64,000 bases of DNA from Lachnospiraceae bacterium MD308 (lineage in GTDB: Bacteria; Bacillota; Clostridia; Lachnospirales; Lachnospiraceae). Position 1 is the first letter of the stretch; each line of letters opens with the position of its first letter. Location: the NCBI GenBank assembly GCA_010206225.2, contig VIQU02000019.1, positions 1 through 64,000 on the forward strand. The letters are read 5' to 3'. The notes beneath the pieces were generated by a model. It searched no databases. It was not told the origin of the DNA and saw only the letters and a program-made list of their open reading frames with translations. Below are positions 42,369 to 52,164 of this stretch, piece after piece. The position numbers and the translations under genes are program-made.

Positions 42369-42384
42369 CAATAAGTGTTATATT
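42356..42384 (+). promoter_or_regulatory. Sigma-A promoter of clpB
   Basis: TTGACT (42356-42361) and TATATT (42379-42384) are spaced 17 bases apart and overlap the CIRCE-like element. Confidence 0.75.
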
Positions 42385-42437
42385 TCAAATAGAACAGAAA
42401 AATACTATATGTAGCATGTCAAGAAGGAGGCAATGTT

Positions 42438-45026
42438 ATGAATATTAATAAATTTACACAAAAGTCATTACAAGCGGTTCAGCAATGTGAAAAGATCGCC
42501 ATGGAATACGGCAATCAGGAGATTGAACAGGAGCATCTGATGTATGCCCTTCTGACGCAGGACGACAGCCTGATTTTAAAACTGATGCAGAAGATGGGAC
42601 TTGATGGCAGCGCAGTCATTCATCGCGTGGAGGAGGCTTTAAGGAGGCTTGTGAAGGTTCAGGGCGGTCAGCAGCATGTGGGGCAGCATTTAAATAATGC
42701 GCTTGTATATGCAGAAGATGAAGCGAAGCAGATGGGGGATGAGTATGTATCTGTAGAGCATCTGTTTCTTTCCGTTTTAAAATATGCCAATAAGGAGATG
42801 AAAAATATTTTTCGGGAGCTGGGGATCAGCCGCGAAGGTTTTTTGCAGGCTCTTTCCACTGTCAGGGGAAACCAGAGAGTGACCAGTGACAATCCAGAAG
42901 ATACCTATGATACCTTGAATAAGTACGGGACTGATCTTGTAGAGCGTGCCAGAGAGCAGAAGATGGATCCGGTCATCGGACGTGATGCGGAGATTCGTAA
43001 TGTGATCCGTATCCTCTCCCGCAAGACGAAGAACAATCCCGTTCTGATCGGTGAACCGGGCGTCGGAAAGACTGCAGTTGCAGAAGGATTGGCGCAGAGA
43101 ATCGTTAAGGGAGACGTACCGGAAGGTCTGAAGGATAAGACTGTATTTTCCCTTGATATGGGTGCGCTGGTTGCAGGCGCTAAATACCGGGGAGAATTCG
43201 AGGAGCGCCTTAAGGCCGTGCTGGAAGAAGTGAAGAAAAGCGACGGCAGGATTCTTCTTTTCATAGATGAGCTGCATACGATTGTGGGTGCAGGGAAAAC
43301 GGACGGAGCCATGGATGCGGGGAACATGCTGAAGCCTATGCTGGCAAGGGGCGAGCTTCACTGTATCGGCGCGACCACGCTGGATGAATACCGCCAGTAT
43401 ATTGAAAAAGATGCGGCTTTGGAACGGCGGTTCCAGCCGGTGCTTGTAGATGAACCGACAGTGGAGGATGCGATTTCTATTCTGCGGGGCCTGAAAGAGA
43501 GATATGAGGTGTTCCATGGCGTGAAGATTACGGACGGCGCTTTAGTTGCAGCGGCAACGCTTTCAGACCGCTACATCTCGGACCGTTTCCTTCCAGATAA
43601 AGCCATTGATCTAGTGGACGAGGCGTGTGCTCTGATCAAGACGGAGCTGGACTCTATGCCGACGGAGCTTGATGAGCTGCAGCGTAAGATCATGCAGATG
43701 GAGATTGAGGAGGCCGCCTTAAAAAAAGAGGATGACAGACTGAGTAAAGAGCGGTTGGAGCATCTGCAGCAAGAGCTTGCGGAGCATCGCGAGGAGTTTG
43801 CCGGAAAGAAAGCCCAGTGGGATAATGAGAAGATCGATGTGGAAAGAGTGCAAAAGCTTCGTGAGGAGATTGAGCAGATTGGTAAGGACATTGAGCGGGC
43901 GCAGCAGGAATATGACTTGAATAAAGCGGCGGAGCTTCAATACGGGAGGCTCCCGATGCTCCAGAAGCAGCTTCAGGCGGAAGAGTCGAAGGTTAAGGAC
44001 GAAGATCTGTCCCTTGTGCATGAGAGCGTGACGGACGAGGAGATCGGGAAAATTGTATCACGCTGGACAGGGATTCCTGTTGCAAAGCTGAATGAAAGCG
44101 AACGCAGCAAGACACTTCATCTTGCAGAGGAACTTCATAAACGTGTCATCGGTCAGAATGAAGGAGTTGAATTAGTTACAGAGGCGATCATACGCTCTAA
44201 GGCCGGAATTAAAGATCCAACAAAGCCTATTGGTTCGTTCTTATTCCTCGGACCTACCGGCGTAGGAAAGACAGAGCTTGCCAAGGCGCTTGCCAGCCAG
44301 CTTTTTGATGATGAGAGCAATATGGTACGTATCGATATGAGTGAATATATGGAGAAATACTCAGTGTCACGCCTGATCGGAGCGCCTCCGGGATATGTGG
44401 GATATGATGAAGGCGGTCAACTCACGGAGGCTGTCAGGAGAAAGCCGTATTCCGTTGTGCTTTTTGATGAGGTGGAAAAGGCGCATCCGGATGTGTTCAA
44501 TGTGCTTCTGCAGGTGCTTGACGATGGACGTATCACGGATTCTCAGGGCAGGACGGTAGATTTTAAGAATACGATTTTAATTATGACTTCTAATATTGGT
44601 TCTTCCTATCTGCTGGATGGTATTGATGAGCAGGGGAACATTAACGAGGCGGCTTCTAAGGCGGTTATGGCAGAGCTCAGGAATCATTTCCGGCCGGAAT
44701 TTTTAAACCGGCTTGATGAGACGATCCTCTTTAAACCGTTGACGAAAACAGATATTTATGACATTATTGATCTGTTGGTAAAAGATGTTAATAGGCGTCT
44801 GGCGGACAGAGAGATACGGATTTCTTTGACAGAAAGCGCGAAGAACTATATTGCAGACGGCGGATATGATCCTGCGTACGGAGCAAGGCCACTGAAGCGG
44901 TATCTGCAGAAGCATGTAGAGACATTGGCGGCGAAGTTGATGCTGCAAGGAGGAGTGCATGCAGAAGGCACGATATTCATTGATGTTATAGATGGCAGGC
45001 TTTCAGCTAAGACGGCCAGAGGATAA
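42438..45026 (+). CDS. clpB: ClpB disaggregase chaperone
   Basis: This 862-residue Hsp100 protein has an N-terminal Clp_N repeat domain (about 1-145), AAA-1 with Walker [10 protein letters not shown] and Walker [10 protein letters not shown], a long coiled-coil middle domain (about 405-525) that separates ClpB from ClpC, and AAA-2 with Walker [10 protein letters not shown] and Walker [15 protein letters not shown]. It lacks the ClpP-docking loop expected of ClpA/C/X. It pulls proteins out of aggregates together with DnaK. AGGAGG precedes the ATG. A sigma-A promoter with a degenerate CIRCE suggests HrcA heat-shock control. Confidence 0.96.
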   Translation: MNINKFTQKSLQAVQQCEKIAMEYGNQEIEQEHLMYALLTQDDSLILKLMQKMGLDGSAVIHRVEEALRRLVKVQGGQQHVGQHLNNALVYAEDEAKQMGDEYVSVEHLFLSVLKYANKEMKNIFRELGISREGFLQALSTVRGNQRVTSDNPEDTYDTLNKYGTDLVERAREQKMDPVIGRDAEIRNVIRILSRKTKNNPVLIGEPGVGKTAVAEGLAQRIVKGDVPEGLKDKTVFSLDMGALVAGAKYRGEFEERLKAVLEEVKKSDGRILLFIDELHTIVGAGKTDGAMDAGNMLKPMLARGELHCIGATTLDEYRQYIEKDAALERRFQPVLVDEPTVEDAISILRGLKERYEVFHGVKITDGALVAAATLSDRYISDRFLPDKAIDLVDEACALIKTELDSMPTELDELQRKIMQMEIEEAALKKEDDRLSKERLEHLQQELAEHREEFAGKKAQWDNEKIDVERVQKLREEIEQIGKDIERAQQEYDLNKAAELQYGRLPMLQKQLQAEESKVKDEDLSLVHESVTDEEIGKIVSRWTGIPVAKLNESERSKTLHLAEELHKRVIGQNEGVELVTEAIIRSKAGIKDPTKPIGSFLFLGPTGVGKTELAKALASQLFDDESNMVRIDMSEYMEKYSVSRLIGAPPGYVGYDEGGQLTEAVRRKPYSVVLFDEVEKAHPDVFNVLLQVLDDGRITDSQGRTVDFKNTILIMTSNIGSSYLLDGIDEQGNINEAASKAVMAELRNHFRPEFLNRLDETILFKPLTKTDIYDIIDLLVKDVNRRLADREIRISLTESAKNYIADGGYDPAYGARPLKRYLQKHVETLAAKLMLQGGVHAEGTIFIDVIDGRLSAKTARG

Positions 45027-45057
45027 AACGGAATCGGCGGGGACGATGAAGAGGCAT

Positions 45058-45098
45058 AAGGCATTCACACGGAGGAAACCTGTTGTGAATGCCTTTGT
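45058..45098 (+). terminator. Terminator-like hairpin after clpB
   Basis: AAGGCATTCACA and TGTGAATGCCTT form a perfect 12-base stem around a 14-base loop. The T run is only three bases long, so efficiency is uncertain. Confidence 0.65.
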
Positions 45099-45143
45099 CG
45101 GGTAAAAATTAAGACAGGATTAAGAAAGGATTGAAAAATAAGG

Positions 45144-45172
45144 TTGTTTATTTACAAATATTTTGTTAGACT
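45144..45172 (+). promoter_or_regulatory. Possible promoter of the phospholipid gene cluster
   Basis: TTGTTT (45144-45149) and TAGACT (45167-45172) are spaced 17 bases apart, 38 bases before the flippase-like gene. Confidence 0.45.
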
Positions 45173-45209
45173 TTAAGGTATATTTGCTAAGGGAAGAGGG
45201 GATACCGGA

Positions 45210-46241
45210 ATGCAGACCAGAAAAAAAGTAATTAAAAATGGCGTTTTTCTTATTGCTGTTTTTGGGCTTACAGTATTCGGTGTTTTTCATGGGGAAGACC
45301 TGCAGCAGGTGTATGCCGCCATCAAAGAGGCAGATGTCAGATGGCTCCTTTTGGGAGTTGTGCTGGTGGTGTGTTTTATATGGGGCGAGTCTTTTATTAT
45401 CTGGTATATGCTCCGCTCCTTTCGGATCTGTCTGAAAAAAAGAATCTGTTTTCTGTTTTCTTCTGTAGGATTTTTCTTTAGCTGTATTACGCCTTCGGCC
45501 AGCGGCGGCCAGCCGATGCAGCTTTACTATATGAATAAAGAAAAGATTCCAGTGCCTGTTTCAGCAGTGGTGCTGATGATTGTAACCATTACTTATAAGC
45601 TTGTGCTTGTGGTGATTGGACTTGGAATTCTTGCTTTTGGGAAGGAATTCAGAGACCATTATCTGAGAGAGATTTTTCCGGTTTATTATTTGGGGCTTGT
45701 GCTGAATGTCCTTTGTGTGGGATTTATGACGATCCTTGTGTTTCACTCGCGTCTGGCGGAACGTATCCTGATGATGGGTGAGGAGTGGCTGGAGCGGCTG
45801 CACCTTATGAAACGAGTGGAGATGCGCGAGGATAAGCTTCGTGATGCGATGAGGACTTACAGGGAGACTGCACAATATCTGAAGCGGCACAAGAAAGTGC
45901 TTGTAATTGTCATTTTGTGTACATTTGTTCAGCGTTTTGCACTGTTTGCGGTAACATGGATGGTATACCGCTCATTTGGTCTGATAAGGATACATATGAC
46001 GGATGTTGTGCTTTTACAGGCAGTGATTGCGCTGGCGGCAGACATGCTTCCGCTTCCGGGAGGCATGGGGATCAGTGAAGCACTGTTTTTAAAGATTTTT
46101 GCACCTGCATTCGGAGCGCTTTTGCTTCCTGCAATGGTGCTTTCCAGAGGGCTTGGATATTACAGCGAGCTTTTGATCAGTGCAGTGTTTACGGGGGCGG
46201 CACAGATTTATTATTCGGTTGTGCAAAAGGGAAAAGTATGA
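45210..46241 (+). CDS. Lysylphosphatidylglycerol synthase membrane-domain (UPF0104) flippase-like protein
   Basis: This 343-residue protein has about eight hydrophobic helices and the LPG_synthase_TM/UPF0104 hallmarks GFFFSCITPSASGGQPMQLYYMNKEKI and LPLPGGMGISEALFL. It lacks the cytosolic synthetase domain of MprF, so it is a lipid flippase-like or accessory protein rather than a lysyl transferase. It is followed within 30 bases by pssA and then psd, which suggests a role in phospholipid handling. The ATG at 45210 follows AAGAGGGG. Confidence 0.83.
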   Translation: MQTRKKVIKNGVFLIAVFGLTVFGVFHGEDLQQVYAAIKEADVRWLLLGVVLVVCFIWGESFIIWYMLRSFRICLKKRICFLFSSVGFFFSCITPSASGGQPMQLYYMNKEKIPVPVSAVVLMIVTITYKLVLVVIGLGILAFGKEFRDHYLREIFPVYYLGLVLNVLCVGFMTILVFHSRLAERILMMGEEWLERLHLMKRVEMREDKLRDAMRTYRETAQYLKRHKKVLVIVILCTFVQRFALFAVTWMVYRSFGLIRIHMTDVVLLQAVIALAADMLPLPGGMGISEALFLKIFAPAFGALLLPAMVLSRGLGYYSELLISAVFTGAAQIYYSVVQKGKV

Positions 46242-46266
46242 AATAAATCAGGCAAGGAGAATACAG

Positions 46267-46923
46267 ATGATAGGATTTTATGATTACACAGTTGTTCTTA
46301 CATATATAGGGTTCGCTTCAGGCATTATGGGAATGTTCTGCGCAACTACAAAGCACTTAAGACTGGCAGTGTTTTTTCTGGCTCTGTCCGGGCTTTGCGA
46401 TATGTTTGACGGCAAGATCGCACGGACGAAGAAAAACCGGACGGAGGAGGAGAAAAGCTTTGGAATCCAGATAGATTCTCTCTGCGATATGGTATGCTTT
46501 GGCGTGCTTCCTATTATGATCTGCTTTAAGATGGGGATGCGTCATATCTATAGTATGGCGCTTTTGATTCTCTATGGACTTGCAGGGGTGATCCGTCTGG
46601 GATATTTTAATGTGATGGAGGAAAAACGGCAGGAAGAGACAGATGAAAACCGGAAATATTATCAGGGACTTCCGATTACTTCGATGGCGATCGCATTGCC
46701 GGTTTTTGTTGTGTTCTCTCCTCTTTTGCCGAATCATCAGGCATTCATTGTTATGCTCCATTTTATGGTTGCATCAGTGGGCGCATTGTTCGTAATTGAT
46801 TTTAAAATTCGTAAATTATCTGCGAAGGAGTTGTTTTTGCTTGTAATAGCAGTTGCGGCAGCGGTGGCGGTCATTCTTTTTATATGGCGCAGTTGGTGGA
46901 ATTTACTGCATTTTCATGGGTAG
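46267..46923 (+). CDS. pssA: CDP-diacylglycerol-serine O-phosphatidyltransferase
   Basis: This 218-residue membrane enzyme carries the CDP-alcohol phosphotransferase motif, spread over LCDMFDGKIAR and, after the eight-residue spacer, FGIQIDSLCDMVCFG (D-G-x2-A-R...G-x3-D-x3-D). It joins CDP-diacylglycerol and serine to make phosphatidylserine, the substrate of the decarboxylase encoded next. About six helices are present. The ATG at 46267 (MIGFYDYTV) follows AAGGAG; a longer in-frame start at 46180 overlaps the flippase-like gene and is unlikely. The specific serine assignment rests on the adjacent psd gene. Confidence 0.88.
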   Translation: MIGFYDYTVVLTYIGFASGIMGMFCATTKHLRLAVFFLALSGLCDMFDGKIARTKKNRTEEEKSFGIQIDSLCDMVCFGVLPIMICFKMGMRHIYSMALLILYGLAGVIRLGYFNVMEEKRQEETDENRKYYQGLPITSMAIALPVFVVFSPLLPNHQAFIVMLHFMVASVGALFVIDFKIRKLSAKELFLLVIAVAAAVAVILFIWRSWWNLLHFHG

Positions 46924-46935
46924 GAGGAGAGTTAT

Positions 46936-47802
46936 ATGCATCTGATCGCAGACCGCGGAGGGAGAGTCCGGGAAGAGAATTCTTTTCAGGACAGGCTTTT
47001 GGAGTGGATATATTCGCATATGGCGGGAAGACTACTTTTAAGACCGCTGGTTTCACCTGCCGTGTCAAAGTTTGGCGGGAGACTGTTAAGCAGAAAGGTT
47101 TCAAGAGTATTTATCAAGCCGTTCATACGAAGTCATTCTATTGATATGTCACAGTATGAAAAAAAGAGATATACTTCATACAACGATTTTTTTACACGAA
47201 GGCTTATGGACGGAGCGCGTCCTGTTGAGATGGAGCCTCATATATTCGTAAGTCCCTGCGACAGCCGGCTTGGAGTGTACGAGATAAACCGCTTGCGCAC
47301 GTTTGCTGTTAAGCATACCAGATATACGGCGTTTAGTCTTTTGAAGAGCCGCAAGCTGGCGGAACAATATACCGGGGGATATGTATGGATATTCCGGCTA
47401 TGTGTAGATGACTACCATCGTTATATATTCATAGATGGCGGAACAGAATCAAGAAGATTTCAGATTCCGGGTGTTTTTCACACAGTCAACCCGGCCGCAG
47501 GGGACAGATTCCCGATTTATAAAGAAAATACAAGAGAGTTTTCTATACTTCAGTCGGAGAATTTTGGGGAAATCATCCAGATGGAAGTAGGCGCTATGTT
47601 TGTGGGGAAGATTGAAAACCGTCCGAGGAAAGCGCGTGTAGAGCGGGGGCAGGAAAAGGGGAATTTTGCTTTCGGCGGTTCTACGGTTATCCTGATGACG
47701 AGGGCAGGGAAGGTTTTACCGGATCAGGATATTTTAGAAAATTCCCTGCGCGGGATCGAGACGAAGGTAAAGCTTGGAGAACGCATAGGGGAAAAGATAT
47801 GA
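46936..47802 (+). CDS. psd: Phosphatidylserine decarboxylase
   Basis: This 288-residue protein has the self-cleavage motif FAFGGSTVILM (G-S-T), where the Ser becomes the pyruvoyl group after the proenzyme splits into beta and alpha chains, giving a small alpha chain of about 50 residues. Other family stretches are SYNDFFTRRL, SPCDSRLGVY, CVDDYHRYIF and PGVFHTVNP. It converts phosphatidylserine to phosphatidylethanolamine at the membrane. AGGAGG precedes the ATG, 12 bases after pssA. Confidence 0.93.
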   Translation: MHLIADRGGRVREENSFQDRLLEWIYSHMAGRLLLRPLVSPAVSKFGGRLLSRKVSRVFIKPFIRSHSIDMSQYEKKRYTSYNDFFTRRLMDGARPVEMEPHIFVSPCDSRLGVYEINRLRTFAVKHTRYTAFSLLKSRKLAEQYTGGYVWIFRLCVDDYHRYIFIDGGTESRRFQIPGVFHTVNPAAGDRFPIYKENTREFSILQSENFGEIIQMEVGAMFVGKIENRPRKARVERGQEKGNFAFGGSTVILMTRAGKVLPDQDILENSLRGIETKVKLGERIGEKI

Positions 47803-47855
47803 GACGAGTATGAACGGTATAAAAATTTGGTGTCATTTAAGCAGGAGGTTTTGGT

Positions 47856-48719
47856 TTGAAGAATGTAAAAAAATGGAAAGAATTAGGAATTGATCTCATG
47901 GTAGATGTGGCGGCAAGCATTATTATTGCCGTAGGCATCTATAATTTTGCTATGAGTGCGAATTTCCCCGTAGCCGGCTTTTCGGGAGTGGCAATCATTA
48001 TGTATCATCTTCTTAGTATTCCGGTGGGTGTCGGGACGATTCTTTTGAACATACCGGTAGCCATATTCTGTTATAAGTTTCTGGGCAGAGATTTTTTTCT
48101 GCGTTCCGTTAAGACAACAGTGATATCTTCTGTATTTATTGATTATGTGGCGCCGTTATTTCCGGTGTATGAGGGAAATCGGCTTCTCGCGGCGCTTTGT
48201 ATGGGCGTTCTGTGCGGAATCGGTTATGCTATGATTTTCATGCGTAATTCTTCTACCGGAGGACAGGATTTTATCTCTATGTCAATTAAGAAGGTGAAAC
48301 CTCATATTTCTCTTGGAATGATTACGTTTGTGCTGGATATGCTGACTATTATGGCGGGAAGTATTCTTGTGTTTAAGGATGTGGACGGCTTTATATACGG
48401 TATTATCGTAACCTTTCTTATGGCGAGCGTTATGGATAAGATTATGTATGGTATTGATGAAGGAAAGATGACGCTGATCGTTACAGAAAAAGGCGAAGAG
48501 ATGGCGCGGCACATTGACGAATACTCAGGAAGAGGTTCCACGATCCTGAAAGGAATCGGAAGCTATTCAGGAAAAGAGAAGGCGGTTGTTATGTGTGCCT
48601 GCAACAATAAGCAGATGTATACCATAAAGAAGATCGCGCATCATATAGATCCCAAAGCGTTTACAATTATCATGGAATCCAATGAGGTGCTGGGAGAAGG
48701 ATTTAAAGAAGAAGTATAG
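47856..48719 (+). CDS. YitT-family membrane protein (DUF161/DUF2179), copy 2
   Basis: This 287-residue paralogue of the protein at 41435 has membrane segments with FPVAGFSGVAIIMYHLL and MRNSSTGGQDFISMSI, then a cytoplasmic DUF2179 domain (MTLIVTEKGEEMARHIDEYSGRG; CNNKQMYTIKKIAHHIDPKAF). It starts at TTG 47856 with AGGAGG 7 bases upstream, the same arrangement as copy 1. It follows psd by 53 bases. Function is unknown. Confidence 0.87.
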   Translation: MKNVKKWKELGIDLMVDVAASIIIAVGIYNFAMSANFPVAGFSGVAIIMYHLLSIPVGVGTILLNIPVAIFCYKFLGRDFFLRSVKTTVISSVFIDYVAPLFPVYEGNRLLAALCMGVLCGIGYAMIFMRNSSTGGQDFISMSIKKVKPHISLGMITFVLDMLTIMAGSILVFKDVDGFIYGIIVTFLMASVMDKIMYGIDEGKMTLIVTEKGEEMARHIDEYSGRGSTILKGIGSYSGKEKAVVMCACNNKQMYTIKKIAHHIDPKAFTIIMESNEVLGEGFKEEV

Positions 48720-48767
48720 GTAAAACAGAGCGATGATTTGTCGTATTTATAAGGAGGACAGTTAAAA

Positions 48768-49976
48768 ATGAGGTATGATTTTGAGAGTGTGATCAAGCGT
48801 GAGGGGAAAGATGCATTGGCAGTTGACGGTCTGGGAATGCAGCCGGGATTTTCACCGGATGCGCCGAAGGAAGGGTTTGACTGCATACCGATGTGGGTTG
48901 CGGATATGAATTTCGCAGTAGCTCCCGGTATTTTAAATGCTGTCAGGGAGAGGCTTTCGCATCCTCTGTTCGGATATTTTATTCCCAGAGAGGAATATTA
49001 CGATGCGATCATAGGCTGGCAGAAAAGCCGGAATCGTGCAGAAGGGTTAGAAAAGAAACATATCGGTTATGAGAACGGTGTACTGGGCGGCTTGGTGGCA
49101 GTCCTTGACTCATGCATAAAGCCGGGCGGCAATGTGTTGCTGCACAGCCCCACATACATAGGGTTTACAAAAAGTATCAGCGCCGCAGGATATCGTATTA
49201 TCTTAAGTCCGCTTAAAAAAGACGAAGACGGGATCTGGCGCATGGACTACGAAGATATGGCGAAAAAGATTCGTGATAATGATATTCAGGCGGCGATTTT
49301 CTGCAACCCCCATAATCCGACGGGCAGAGTATGGTCGAAGGAAGAGATGGAACAGGCTATGGAAGTATACAGAACATATGGGTGTACGGTCATAGCTGAT
49401 GAGATTTGGTCTGATATTATATTAGATAAGAATCAGTATATCCCTTTTGAGTTGATAAATGAGGATGCAAAGCAGAATACGGCTGCGCTGTATGCACCCA
49501 GCAAGACATTTAACTTGGCAGGATTAGTAGGGGCATATCATATTATTTACAATGATGAGCTTCGGGCAAATGTAGAGAAAAAATCTAAGAGATCACATTA
49601 TAATGAAATGAATCTTTTGTCCATGTATGCATTGATCGGGGCTTATTCAGAAGACGGGGCCAAGTGGCTTGGCGAGCTTAAGGAAGTTTTGGCTGAAAAT
49701 GTAAATTATGCGTGTGATTATATCAGGGAATATTTCCCGGATATTGAGACAACGAAGCCGGAAGGGACTTATATGCTATTCTTTGACTGCAGGCAATGGT
49801 GCGAAAAGAATAATAAGAATATGGATATTCTTTTAAAAGCCGGATGGGATGTCGGCGTGGCATGGCAGGATGGAAGGCCGTTTCACGGGGAATATGCGAT
49901 TCGGATGAATCTTGCGCTTCCAACATCAAGAGTAAAGGAAGCGTTTGACAGATTAAAGAAGTATGTTTTCAGATAA
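48768..49976 (+). CDS. MalY/PatB family cystathionine beta-lyase or aminotransferase
   Basis: This 402-residue class I/II aminotransferase-fold enzyme has the family start FDCIPMWVADMNFAVAPGI, the substrate region FCNPHNPTGRVW, DEIWSDIIL (PLP-binding Asp) and the PLP Lys in PSKTFNLAGLVGAY, ending VGVAWQDGRPFHGEYAIRMNLALP. PatB/MalY proteins cleave cystathionine or cysteine conjugates to pyruvate, ammonia and a thiol. It is probably monocistronic: AAGGAGG precedes the ATG and a terminator-like structure follows. Confidence 0.92.
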   Translation: MRYDFESVIKREGKDALAVDGLGMQPGFSPDAPKEGFDCIPMWVADMNFAVAPGILNAVRERLSHPLFGYFIPREEYYDAIIGWQKSRNRAEGLEKKHIGYENGVLGGLVAVLDSCIKPGGNVLLHSPTYIGFTKSISAAGYRIILSPLKKDEDGIWRMDYEDMAKKIRDNDIQAAIFCNPHNPTGRVWSKEEMEQAMEVYRTYGCTVIADEIWSDIILDKNQYIPFELINEDAKQNTAALYAPSKTFNLAGLVGAYHIIYNDELRANVEKKSKRSHYNEMNLLSMYALIGAYSEDGAKWLGELKEVLAENVNYACDYIREYFPDIETTKPEGTYMLFFDCRQWCEKNNKNMDILLKAGWDVGVAWQDGRPFHGEYAIRMNLALPTSRVKEAFDRLKKYVFR

Positions 49977-50001
49977 ATGTGTTAAAGAAGTTTTTATAAA
50001 T

Positions 50002-50072
50002 AAAAGAACCGCAGAACTGTCCTGACAGGATTCTTGTTATAATCAGGGATGGCTCTGCGGCTCATTCTTTTG
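50002..50072. terminator. Large bulged hairpin between convergent patB-like and pepT genes
   Basis: AAAAGAACCGCAGA (50002-50015) pairs with TCTGCGG, then after a CTCA bulge with TTCTTTT, ending near 50071. The loop is long (about 40 bases). It may terminate both convergent genes, but the long loop lowers confidence. Confidence 0.5.
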
Positions 50073-50091
50073 TGGTTTCAGATTTTAATGA

Positions 50092-51309
50092 CTATTTAGC
50101 ATACAGTTTTACCAGCTCCATCATTACATCCACACTCTTATCCATACCTTCGACAGTAATATGTTCATAAGGTCCGTGGTATGCATGTCCGCCGGTTCCA
50201 AGGTTCGGACAGGGAAGTCCTTTAAAACTTAACTGGCAGCCGTCCGTACCGCCGCGGATCGGGATAACAAGCGGTGTTACATCGGCGGCCTCGCAGGCTA
50301 TTTTAGCATTGTCGATTAAATGCATACAGCCGGCAATGATCTCAGCCATATTTTTATACTGTTCTGTGATGGTAAGAGTTACGGTTCCTTCACCCCATTT
50401 TTCATTCAGGTCTTTTGCAATCAGGCTGAGCGTTTTCTTGCGTGCCTCAAAAAGATTCTTATCGTGGTCACGCACGATGTAGTTAAGCTGTGCAGATGCA
50501 CATTCGCCTGACATGCTTACAAGATGATAGAATCCCTCGTATTCTTCTGTTCCGCGGGGAGTCTCGCAGCCCGGAAGCATATTATTGATCTCTATCGCAA
50601 CCAGAGAAGCATTGATCATGGCATCCTTGGAGGAACCTGGATGAACATTAAATCCTTTAATGTCAAAGCATGCTTTACAGGCATTGAAGTTTTCGTACTG
50701 GATCTCGCCTTCCGTGTCCCCATCCATCGTGTAGGCATAATCGGCGCCGAATTCCTTTACATTAAAGTGGGAAGCGCCTGTTCCAATCTCCTCGTCCGGC
50801 GTAAATGCAACACAGAGCTTTCCGTGGGGGACATTCTCCTTCTGTACTCGTTCAATCATTGTAAGAATCTCAGCGATACCGGCTTTGTCGTCGGCGCCCA
50901 GCACGGTAGTCCCGTCGCTGGTAATCAGGGTGCGTCCCTTTAAGGATGCAAGATGAGGAAATATCTCAGGGCTTAAGATCAGCCCGCTCTCTGCGATCTC
51001 CATCGCTTCGCCGCTGTAGTTTTCTGTTAGAACAGGTACGATATCGTGATCACAGAAATCTGCAACAGTATCCATATGTGCGATAAAACCGATGGCAGGC
51101 TTATCCTCATAACCTGCTGTTGCCGGAAGATTCCCGTACAGATAGCACTGATCATCCAGATGCACATCCTTAAGCCCCAATTCTTTCATCTCCGCCTCTA
51201 AGATTTTAGCCAGATCAAACTGGCACTGTGAGGATGGAACGGTTTCGCTGTTTTCGTCGCTCGGTGTACGTACGACCACGTACTTTAAAAGTCTTTCATA
51301 AGCTTTCAT
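50092..51309 (-). CDS. pepT: Peptidase T (tripeptide aminopeptidase)
   Basis: This 405-residue M20B metallopeptidase has zinc-site motifs GFIAHMDTVADF, TTVLGADDKAGIAEIL and AFTPDEEIGTGASHF, plus TMDGDTEGEIQYENFNA, PIRGGTDGCQLSF and LGTGGHAYHGPYEH. It removes the N-terminal residue from tripeptides in the cytoplasm. The ATG at 51309 (MKAYERLLKYV) follows AAAGGGG; the longer in-frame start at 51354 has no support. It is convergent with the patB-like gene. Confidence 0.95.
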   Translation of the reverse strand: MKAYERLLKYVVVRTPSDENSETVPSSQCQFDLAKILEAEMKELGLKDVHLDDQCYLYGNLPATAGYEDKPAIGFIAHMDTVADFCDHDIVPVLTENYSGEAMEIAESGLILSPEIFPHLASLKGRTLITSDGTTVLGADDKAGIAEILTMIERVQKENVPHGKLCVAFTPDEEIGTGASHFNVKEFGADYAYTMDGDTEGEIQYENFNACKACFDIKGFNVHPGSSKDAMINASLVAIEINNMLPGCETPRGTEEYEGFYHLVSMSGECASAQLNYIVRDHDKNLFEARKKTLSLIAKDLNEKWGEGTVTLTITEQYKNMAEIIAGCMHLIDNAKIACEAADVTPLVIPIRGGTDGCQLSFKGLPCPNLGTGGHAYHGPYEHITVEGMDKSVDVMMELVKLYAK

Positions 51310-51461
51310 TGTGTCATTCCCCTTTCTTTCTGATGCCGCTGGCTGCTGCAGCATGTATCAGTATATCGCTTCGCAATAGAATAATCATAACATATTTTGT
51401 CTGCTATGGCGAGAGGTTTCGTGTGATGGAATATTCATTTTTGCAGGAACCGTGCATGACA

Positions 51462-52001
51462 CTAACGCCGGTCAAAAAAGATATTTTTCCCTGATATGCT
51501 TAAAGGGATACCGAGCCAGCGGATACCGCTTTCCAGTTCTTCCATCTCGGCGGCAGCTTTTCCGACTGACCACATAATACGGTTATCAATATTGTCATGT
51601 GTGGCTACGCTGACGGCGGAGGATACGGCGATTCCCAGGTCAACAAGCAGATGCGCACAGACGCCGCCGGCTTCTTCGCATGCATGGCAGTCTGAAAATC
51701 CGCACAGTCCGCAGTGTGCGATATGTCGGCAGTCTTTCCTTGCCCCGATTAACACAACGGCCTGACTGTCTCTTACATTGGCAGCATCTCTTTTGTACCA
51801 GAATGCCTTTTCCTCTCCGAAAAGCTGTATGCCAATTTCCTCCATCTTATCAGCCAGCCGGTTTTTATCTGTCTTTGTCAGCATACAGGTGACAATGGAA
51901 TCCTGTCCCTTTGCTTTGGGGGCTGTGCGTGCAGCGGCACACATTCTTGCCGCAGTGTTAAATAAAGCTTCTTTTTCCATTTCAGTACTGTTATAGATCA
52001 T
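51462..52001 (-). CDS. DUF2148 ferredoxin-like domain protein
   Basis: This 179-residue protein begins MIYNSTEMEKEALFNTAARMCAAARTAPK and holds the Cys motif DCRHIAHCGLCGFSDC followed by CEEAGGVCAHLLVDLGIAV. This matches the DUF2148 family, common in anaerobes and methanogens and presumed to bind an iron-sulfur cluster. No reaction is known. GGAGAAAAATT precedes the ATG at 52001. It stands alone upstream of pepT. Confidence 0.85.
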   Translation of the reverse strand: MIYNSTEMEKEALFNTAARMCAAARTAPKAKGQDSIVTCMLTKTDKNRLADKMEEIGIQLFGEEKAFWYKRDAANVRDSQAVVLIGARKDCRHIAHCGLCGFSDCHACEEAGGVCAHLLVDLGIAVSSAVSVATHDNIDNRIMWSVGKAAAEMEELESGIRWLGIPLSISGKNIFFDRR

Positions 52002-52164
52002 AATTTTTCTCCTTGGGATTTGGGGGTAAATTTCGCGGATTCTTTCAATTAATATAAACCTTGAAGTTTGTGGATGTCAATGCCTTATGGAGAGAACCTG
52101 TAATTGCTGTCAAAAGAATACTATTATTTTCGCAATGTTTATGATAAACTTAGGAGGAAAATAT

